A program made the translations under genes and the position numbers. Below the pieces are notes generated by a model, which did no database searches, was not told the DNA's origin, and worked only from the letters and a program-made list of their open reading frames with translations. A DNA stretch of 64,000 nucleotides from positions 1 to 64,000 of the forward strand of contig NZ_JBEEAC010000020.1 of assembly GCF_040120695.1 (NCBI RefSeq). The letters are read 5' to 3'. Shown one piece after another: positions 58,056-64,000 of this stretch. Each line of letters starts with the position of its first letter. Positions within the stretch are counted from its first letter, which is position 1. Source of the stretch: Plantactinospora sp040120695. GTDB lineage: Bacteria; Actinomycetota; Actinomycetes; Mycobacteriales; Micromonosporaceae.

Positions 58056-59563
58056 GTAGCATGATCGAATCCTTCCGGGGGATCCCGGTGGATGAGCTGA
58101 TCGCGGCGCTCGGGGGTGCGGCGCTGCACCCGGTGCGCCTGCCGGAGCCGGCGCCGGTGGTGCGGGGCGTGGTGATCCACGCGCCCGGCGACCCGGTGCC
58201 GGAGCCGGACCTGCTGGCGCTCTGCGCGGCGCCCGACGGGATGCCGCCGCCGGCCAGCATCGCCGTGGTGGTCCGCGCGGGTCAGATCGCCGCGGCGCTG
58301 GAACGGGTGCCGCCGACGACCGCGGTGTTCAGCGCGCCCGACGCGGCCCGGTGGAGCGACCTGTACGACCGGGTGCGCTGGGCCCTGCGGGACTCGCTCG
58401 GCCAGCTCGCCGTGCACGACGCCTTCCAGCTCGCCGACGCGCTGGCCACCGCGCTCGGCGGCGCGGTCAGCATCGAGGACGCCAACCGGCGGGTGGTGGC
58501 GTTCAGCACCATCCCCGGCCAGTCGATCGACGACGTGCGCCGGCAGGGCATCCTCGACCGCACCGTGCCCGACCACGTCGAGCGGGAGCAGTGGTACGCC
58601 CGGCTGTGGCGCGAGACCGGGGTGCTGGAGTTCACCGGCGGTACGGAGAGCACGTCCCGGACGGCGGTCGCCATCCGGTCCGGCGCCGAGCCGCTGGGCT
58701 CGATCTGGGTGGTCGGCGCCCGGGAGTCACTCAGCCCCGACGCCGACGAGATCCTGCGACGGGCGGTCGGGGTGGTGGCGATCTGCCTGGCCCACCAGGA
58801 CCATTTCGCCTCGCGCGGGCGAGAGGCACGGGGGCAGATCCTGCGCCAGTTGCTCGGCGGTGTCCCCGGCGGCACCGTTCCCGGGTACGCGCTGCCCGGG
58901 GCGACCGTGCTGGTCGCGTTCGCCCGCGCCGAGCGGGCCGGCGACGACCGGGAACTGCTCGACACCCGGCTCTCCGACGTTTTCAGCCTGCATGCCCAGC
59001 GGTTCCAAGGGCTCGGGCTGGCCGCCGCGATCGACGGCCGGGTCTACGCGCTGCTGCCGGCCGCCACCCGAGCCCGGCTCGGCGCGCAGCTCTGGGCCAT
59101 GATCGCCCGGATCGCTCCGGCCGGTGGGCTGCTCGCGGTCGGCCCGGCGCTGGACGAGGTCGCGGCGCTGCCCCAGGCCCGTCAGCAGGTCGACCGGCTG
59201 CTGGCGTTGCGGGCCCGCTCCGGAGCGGCGGCCGGCGATATCGCCTACGTCGAGGACGAGCGGGACGCGCTCCTGCTCGCCGAGGTGGCCGAGGCGGTAC
59301 GCGAGGTCCCGGCGATGCGCTCCGGGGTGGCCTGCAAGATCGCGAGCTACGATCGCGAGCACGGCACCGCGTACGTCCCGACGCTGCGGGCCTGGTTCGA
59401 GGCGGGCGGGGACGTGGCCGCTGCCGCGGACCGGCTGCATGTGCACGCGAACACGTTCCGATACCGGATGACCCGGGCGGGCACCCTGTTCGGCCTGCGG
59501 CCGGACAGCGCCGACGAGCGCCTGCTGTTGCATCTGCAGCTACGCCTGGCCGATTTCGACTGA
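58052..59563 (+). CDS. PucR/CdaR-family transcriptional regulator
   Basis: A 503-residue regulator. A GAF-like/PucR N-terminal region (1-290, LADALATALGGAVSIEDANR, VAIRSGAEPLGSIWVV) is followed by the C-terminal HTH_30 domain (about 445-500, LRAWFEAGGDVAAAADRLHV, HANTFRYRMTRA). PucR proteins control use of purines, amino acids or other nitrogen compounds. ATG at 58052 overlaps the aminopeptidase stop. It probably regulates the surrounding peptide-uptake unit; the ligand is unknown. Confidence 0.9.
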   Translation: MSSMIESFRGIPVDELIAALGGAALHPVRLPEPAPVVRGVVIHAPGDPVPEPDLLALCAAPDGMPPPASIAVVVRAGQIAAALERVPPTTAVFSAPDAARWSDLYDRVRWALRDSLGQLAVHDAFQLADALATALGGAVSIEDANRRVVAFSTIPGQSIDDVRRQGILDRTVPDHVEREQWYARLWRETGVLEFTGGTESTSRTAVAIRSGAEPLGSIWVVGARESLSPDADEILRRAVGVVAICLAHQDHFASRGREARGQILRQLLGGVPGGTVPGYALPGATVLVAFARAERAGDDRELLDTRLSDVFSLHAQRFQGLGLAAAIDGRVYALLPAATRARLGAQLWAMIARIAPAGGLLAVGPALDEVAALPQARQQVDRLLALRARSGAAAGDIAYVEDERDALLLAEVAEAVREVPAMRSGVACKIASYDREHGTAYVPTLRAWFEAGGDVAAAADRLHVHANTFRYRMTRAGTLFGLRPDSADERLLLHLQLRLADFD

Positions 59564-59686
59564 GCGCCCTTGGCGAAGCTCACAATGCCTCCGCTGCGGG
59601 TTGGTGCCGCCACGCCAAAGACACCCGGGACGAGGCAGAACATGCTGTCCGGAACCGATTCGAGGTCCTGCCGGTATGGGAGTGAC

Positions 59687-61282
59687 ATGAGAAGATCCGC
59701 ATTCATAGCCGTCCTCAGCTCCGGTGTGCTGGCCCTGACCGCGTGCTCCGGGGCGTCGAATCAGGCCACCGGCGACGACAGGTACGCCGACGGCGGCACC
59801 TTCACGATGGGCTTCGAGAGCGACCCGGGGGCACTCGACCCGGCCACGGCGGTGCAGGGCAGCACGAACCTGCTGCTCTCCTTCGCGTACGACACGCTGA
59901 CATACATCGACCGGGACGGTGGCCTGGTCGGCGGGCTGGCCGAGAAGTGGACGGTCGAGGCGTCGGCCGTGCACTTCACCCTGCGCAAGAACGTGACCTG
60001 CTCCGACGGTTCCCCGGTCGGCCCGGCGGAGGTGGCCAACAGCATCAATCGGGTGGCCGACCCGAAGACCAAGTCCCCGCTGCTCGGGGTGCTGATCCCG
60101 ACCGGGGTCAAGGCAGAGGCGGACGAGGCGGCCGGCACGGTGACGATGCGGACGCCGGAGCCGAACCAGTTCCTGCTGCACAGCACGGTGGCCATCTTCA
60201 TCACCTGCGGCAAGGGACTGGCCGACCCGTCGACGCTGGCCAAGACCACCTCCGGTTCGGGGCCGTACGAGCTGGTCGAGTCGGTGGCGAACGACCACTA
60301 CACGCTGAAGAAGCGCCAGGGCTACACCTGGGGACCGGGCGGTGCCAGCAGCGACGCCAAGGGCATGCCCGAGACGGTCGTGCTCAAGGTGGTCAGCAGC
60401 GAGTCGACGGCGGCGAACCTGCTGCTTGCCGGCGAGCTCAACGCCGCGCACTTCACGGGCGCGGACCGGACCCGGGTGACGGCGGCGCGCGGGATCACCC
60501 ACGACGTGCTCCCCGCCGGGCCCGGCGAGTTCTTCTACAACCAGGACCCGGCCCGTCCCGGCGCCGACCCGGCGGTACGCCGAGCGCTGACCATGGCGCT
60601 GAACCTGGACGAGCTGGGCAAGGTGAGCACCCAGGGCACCGGGGTGAAGATGACCGGGATGACCACCCTGTCGCCGCGCCCGTGCCGGGTCGACAGCGTC
60701 ACCGGCCATGTGCTCGCGCACGACGTGGAGGCGGCCAAGGCCGCGCTGGACGCGGCGGGCTGGCGGGCCGGTCCGGACGGCGTACGGGTCAAGGACGGCA
60801 AGAAGCTGGCGGTCACGATTCTCTACAACACCGACTTCGGTGCCGGTGAGCAGGCCGGGGCGGAGTACCAGGCCGACGCCTGGCGGAAGATCGGCGTTGC
60901 GGTCGAGCTGAAGGGCCAGGCCAGCGGCGCGTGGAGCGACGCGCTGTTCAAGACCGGTGACTGGGACGTCGCGGCGGTCGGCATCGGGGTGAGCCTGCCG
61001 TCGCAGCTGACCGGATACCTGTCCGGCAAGGCCGTACCGGACGGCTCGAACTTCGCCAACATCCAGAACACCCGGTACACCGAGCTGGTGGCCAAGGCGT
61101 CGGCGGTGCCGGACCTGGAGGGCGGCTGCAAGGTCTGGGCGGAGGCCGAGTCGGCGCTCTTCGACAACGTCGATGTGGTGCCGTTCATCGACAAGACCCA
61201 GGTCCTGGCGATGAAGAACGCCGAGATCTTCGTTCCGGGCGGGCTGGCCCAGCCGACGTCGATCCGGATGTTGAAGGACTGA
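59687..61282 (+). CDS. Oligopeptide ABC transporter substrate-binding lipoprotein
   Basis: A 531-residue family 5 solute-binding protein (DppA/OppA type). The N-terminus MRRSAFIAVLSSGVLALTAC is a lipoprotein signal with Cys20. Family features include GTFTMGFESDPGALDPATAV, FTLRKNVTCSDGSPVGPAEV and AVRRALTMALNLDEL. ATG at 59687 follows GGGAG. Downstream permeases and ATPase complete the importer. Likely ligand is a peptide, in line with the upstream aminopeptidase. Confidence 0.93.
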   Translation: MRRSAFIAVLSSGVLALTACSGASNQATGDDRYADGGTFTMGFESDPGALDPATAVQGSTNLLLSFAYDTLTYIDRDGGLVGGLAEKWTVEASAVHFTLRKNVTCSDGSPVGPAEVANSINRVADPKTKSPLLGVLIPTGVKAEADEAAGTVTMRTPEPNQFLLHSTVAIFITCGKGLADPSTLAKTTSGSGPYELVESVANDHYTLKKRQGYTWGPGGASSDAKGMPETVVLKVVSSESTAANLLLAGELNAAHFTGADRTRVTAARGITHDVLPAGPGEFFYNQDPARPGADPAVRRALTMALNLDELGKVSTQGTGVKMTGMTTLSPRPCRVDSVTGHVLAHDVEAAKAALDAAGWRAGPDGVRVKDGKKLAVTILYNTDFGAGEQAGAEYQADAWRKIGVAVELKGQASGAWSDALFKTGDWDVAAVGIGVSLPSQLTGYLSGKAVPDGSNFANIQNTRYTELVAKASAVPDLEGGCKVWAEAESALFDNVDVVPFIDKTQVLAMKNAEIFVPGGLAQPTSIRMLKD

Positions 61283-61286
61283 CCTG

Positions 61287-62219
61287 ATGAAGGTGCTCGC
61301 CCGGGTGATGCGGTTCGCGGCATCGATGGTGCTCCTGCTGGTGGCGTCGTTCGCCATGATCCACCTCATCCCGGGCGACCCGGTCCGGGCCGCGCTCGGC
61401 CCGACCGCACCGGCCGAACTGGTCCAGCAGCGGCGCTCCGAACTTGGCCTGGACGATCCGATCGCGGTCCAGTTCGGGCGCTACCTGCGGGACGTCTTCA
61501 CCGGCGACCTGGGCACGTCCTTCGTGTCCCGGCAGCCGGTGGCGGAGATCATCGGGGCGCGCCTGCTGAGCACCCTCGAACTGGCCGCCCTGGCCACCCT
61601 GGTCGCGATGCTGATCGCGATCCCGATCGGCATGCTGCTCGCGACGCGTACCGAGAACGGCCGCAACCGCGCCAGTGAACTGGTCTTCACCTCGGTGACC
61701 GGCGTGCTCGCCACGATCCCGGACTTCCTGCTCGCGGTCGGCCTGGTGGTGGTCTTCGCGGTGAACCTGGCCTGGCTGCCGCCGGCCGGCAAGGGCGGGC
61801 CGGAGTCGTATCTGCTGCCGATCATCGCGCTGGCGGTCGGGCCGGCGGCGGTGCTGGCCCGGCTGGTCCGGGTGGAGGCGCTGCGCGAGCTCGGCACCGA
61901 CTACGTACGGATGGCTCGGGCCAAGCGGCTGCCGGCGTGGCGGGTCCAGCTACGGCACCTGCTGCCGAACACCCTCACCGCCACCCTGACCGTCGGCGGC
62001 CTGCTGCTCAGCTCGCTGGTCACCGGCACGGTGATCGTCGAGTACGTCTTCGCCTGGCCCGGCCTCGGCTCACGGATCGTCGAGTCGATCACGGACAAGG
62101 ACTACCCGGTCGCCCAGGCGGCGATCCTCGTCTACGGAGCGATCGTGCTCGTCGTCAATCTGGTGGTGGACCTGGCGCTGGCCGTCCTCGACCCGCGCTC
62201 TGAGATCAGGAACGGCTGA
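61287..62219 (+). CDS. Oligopeptide ABC transporter permease (DppB-type)
   Basis: A 310-residue permease with six helices. The N-terminal IHLIPGDPVRAALGP and the EAA loop ELGTDYVRMARAKRLPAWRV followed by RHLLPN are typical DppB features. It starts five bases after the binding-protein stop and its end overlaps the next gene by one base (TGATG). Confidence 0.94.
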   Translation: MKVLARVMRFAASMVLLLVASFAMIHLIPGDPVRAALGPTAPAELVQQRRSELGLDDPIAVQFGRYLRDVFTGDLGTSFVSRQPVAEIIGARLLSTLELAALATLVAMLIAIPIGMLLATRTENGRNRASELVFTSVTGVLATIPDFLLAVGLVVVFAVNLAWLPPAGKGGPESYLLPIIALAVGPAAVLARLVRVEALRELGTDYVRMARAKRLPAWRVQLRHLLPNTLTATLTVGGLLLSSLVTGTVIVEYVFAWPGLGSRIVESITDKDYPVAQAAILVYGAIVLVVNLVVDLALAVLDPRSEIRNG

Positions 62220-64000
62220 TGGGCCGGCTGCTGCGCTCACCCGCCGGGCTGACCGGCCTGTTGCTGGTGCTGGCCTGTGTGGTGCTGGCGGTGATCGGCC
62301 CGCCGTTGTGGGACGACGAGGCGGCCCGGATCAACGCCGGGGAGATCCTCCAGGGCCGCGGCGACGCGCACCCGCTCGGCACCGACAGCCTCGGCCGGGA
62401 CGTGCTGGCCCGGGTGCTGGTGGCCAGCCGGCTCTCCCTGGTGCTGGCCGCGCTCGCCGTGCTGATCGGGGTGGTCATCGGGGTGCCGCTGGGCGTGCTG
62501 CCCGCCGTGCTGCCCCGCCGGGCCGGCCGGTTCGTGGTCGGCCTGGTCAACTCGCTGGTGGCGTTCCCCGGCCTGCTGCTGGCGATGTTCACCACGATCG
62601 TGCTCGGGTTGGGGGCCCGGGGCGCGGTCTTCGGCATCGGGCTGGCGACGGCTCCGGCACTGGCCCGGCTGACGTACACGCTGACCGCCTCGGTCGCCGG
62701 CTCCGACTACGTCGCCGCGGCCCGGCTACTGCGGGTGCCGCGTCGGTGGATCATGGCCCGGCACATCCTGCCGAACGTGGCCGAGCCGATCATCCTGAAC
62801 ATCGCCATGTTCCTCGGCTCGGCGCTGCTCGGCCTGGCCGGGCTCTCCTTCCTCGGGCTCGGCGTGCAGGCACCCGACTACGACTGGGGCCGACTGCTGA
62901 ACGAGGGCCTGGAGCGGGTGTACGTGCACCCGGAGGTGGCGGTCGGCCCGGCGGCGGCCATCATGGTCGCCGGTCTTGGCTTCCACCTGTTCGGCGAGAG
63001 CCTGGCCCGGATCGCGGCCCGGCAGGCCCCGCCCGGCGCACCCGACACCTCGTCGGCGTCCCCGGCCGGGCCGGACGTCTCATCGCCGGCCTCCCCGACA
63101 CCGGCCGCCGCCGACCCGGTGCCGGACGGTCCGGGCGACGTGCTGGACCTGCGCGACCTGTGGGTGACCTTTCCCGGCGGCGCCGCCTGCGTGCGCGGCG
63201 TCTCCCTGACGGTGAACTCCCGCGAGATCGTCGGCATCGTCGGGGAATCCGGCAGCGGCAAGAGCCTGACCGCCATGGCCGTCGGCGGTCTGGTGCCGTA
63301 CCCCGGTACCGTCCGCACCGCCCGGCTGACCCTGGACGGCAGCGACCTGACCCGGCTCGCCCCGGCCGCCCGGCGCCGGCTGCTCGGTACCTCGCTGGCG
63401 ATGGTCTTCCAGGATCCGATGGCCGCGCTGAACCCGGCGCTGCGGGTCGGCTCGCAACTGGCCGAGGTGCCGATCGTGCACGAGCGGCTGTCCCGGCGGC
63501 CGGCCTGGCGGCGGGCCGTGGACCGGCTCGGCCAGGTCGGCATCGGTGAACCGGGCCGGCGGGCCCGGCAGCGCCCGCACGAGTTCTCGGGGGGCATGCG
63601 CCAGCGGGCGACCATCGCGATGGGCCTGATGGGTACGCCCCGACTGCTGATCGCCGACGAGCCGACCACCGCGCTGGACGTCACCGTGCAGCGGCAGATC
63701 CTGGAACTGCTCACCGAGGTCATCGACCGTACCGGCGCCGGTGCGCTCTTCATCTCGCACGACATGGCGGTGATCTCGCAGATCTGCCACCGGGTGGTGG
63801 TGATGTACGCCGGCCGGGTGGTGGAGGAACTGCCGGTGGCGGACCTGGTGAGCGAGGCCGCCCACCCGTACACCCGAGCGCTGGTGGCCTGCCTGCCGGA
63901 CATGCGTACCGACCGGGACCAGCCGCTGGCCACCGTCCCGGGCCGCCCGCCGGCGCCGACCGAGCCGGACACCGGCTGCGCCTTCGCGCCGCGCTGCGAT
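62219..64000 (+). CDS. Fused DppC permease - DppD ATPase, cut by window end
   Basis: A single open frame of 594 codons without stop to the last base. Residues 1-270 are a DppC-type permease (HPLGTDSLGRDVLARVLVAS; EAA loop GSDYVAAARLLRVPRRWIMA). After an alanine/proline/serine linker (about 265-305), an oligopeptide ATPase follows: Walker A GIVGESGSGKSLTAMAV, signature HEFSGGMRQRATIAMGLM, Walker B LLIADEPTTALDV, H-loop FISHDMAVI and the C-terminal oligo-HPY motif AHPYTRALVACLP with the iron-sulfur-like GCAFAPRC. Continuous frame was checked across the linker. Such permease-ATPase fusions occur in actinobacteria. The C-terminus is missing. Confidence 0.9.
   Translation, partial: MGRLLRSPAGLTGLLLVLACVVLAVIGPPLWDDEAARINAGEILQGRGDAHPLGTDSLGRDVLARVLVASRLSLVLAALAVLIGVVIGVPLGVLPAVLPRRAGRFVVGLVNSLVAFPGLLLAMFTTIVLGLGARGAVFGIGLATAPALARLTYTLTASVAGSDYVAAARLLRVPRRWIMARHILPNVAEPIILNIAMFLGSALLGLAGLSFLGLGVQAPDYDWGRLLNEGLERVYVHPEVAVGPAAAIMVAGLGFHLFGESLARIAARQAPPGAPDTSSASPAGPDVSSPASPTPAAADPVPDGPGDVLDLRDLWVTFPGGAACVRGVSLTVNSREIVGIVGESGSGKSLTAMAVGGLVPYPGTVRTARLTLDGSDLTRLAPAARRRLLGTSLAMVFQDPMAALNPALRVGSQLAEVPIVHERLSRRPAWRRAVDRLGQVGIGEPGRRARQRPHEFSGGMRQRATIAMGLMGTPRLLIADEPTTALDVTVQRQILELLTEVIDRTGAGALFISHDMAVISQICHRVVVMYAGRVVEELPVADLVSEAAHPYTRALVACLPDMRTDRDQPLATVPGRPPAPTEPDTGCAFAPRCD

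Noticed and set aside
62308..63549. Open frame of 413 codons at the end of the window
   Set aside because: Frame-shifted shadow; the frame beginning at 62219 encodes permease and ATPase motifs continuously.

Overview
The window is high-GC actinobacterial DNA. Gene density is high, GTG starts and 4-base ATGA/GTGA overlaps are common, and several genes look leaderless. Regulators of the TetR, MerR, Rrf2, PucR, LacI, ROK, SARP and OmpR families, extracellular polysaccharide lyase with CBM2, and a 56-base palindromic interspersed repeat fit a saprophytic filamentous actinomycete, plausibly Micromonosporaceae. That placement is inference. No rRNA, tRNA, CRISPR array, transposase or prophage was seen.

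Layout. 0-6 kb: short-chain dehydrogenase with an internal heptapeptide repeat, SRPBCC protein, secreted GH3 lipoprotein, MOSC protein and a small membrane protein. 6-14 kb: three TetR-type repressors, each with visible palindromic operators, beside a two-gene drug-exporter operon and a heterodimeric ABC exporter pair. 14.5-18.5 kb: pyruvate kinase and acyl-CoA thioesterase II (overlapping), then Rrf2 and MerR regulators. 18.5-20 kb: PLP aromatic amino acid decarboxylase.

20-37 kb is a carbohydrate locus. GH3 with a CBM6-like module and LacI form one transcription unit behind two perfect TCGAAGCGCTTCGA operators. A ROK repressor is divergent from an LplA/B/C-type oligosaccharide importer, followed by GH31 (alpha-xylosidase-like), GH95 (alpha-fucosidase-like) and GH42 (beta-galactosidase). 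These four enzymes lack signal peptides and together match the linkages of fucosylated xyloglucan oligosaccharides, suggesting import followed by cytoplasmic dismantling. Related TTTGTT-GGG operators lie upstream of the importer, GH31 and GH95.

37-44 kb holds the most unusual content: an SdpABC-like (sporulation-delaying / cannibalism toxin) locus. It contains a full toxin precursor, a 55-residue in-frame deletion copy of that precursor, SdpA, and an SdpB fused to a C-terminal DCC (CxxC) domain, followed by a secreted Calx-beta-like protein and a convergent 1106-residue SARP/NB-ARC/TPR regulator. The toxin-sdpA segment has been tandemly duplicated and each copy decayed in a different gene. 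No SdpI-type immunity gene is visible.

44-64 kb: hypothetical membrane protein, a gene fragment, CBM2-rhamnogalacturonan lyase (PL11), LLM flavin oxidoreductase, a cupin-HTH regulator divergent from a thioredoxin-reductase/methyltransferase fusion, a two-component system with GerMN lipoprotein, two STAS proteins, and an amino-acid/peptide locus. The last consists of a diaminopropionate ammonia-lyase-like enzyme divergent from leucyl aminopeptidase, PucR regulator and an oligopeptide ABC importer whose second permease is fused to the ATPase and runs off the window end.
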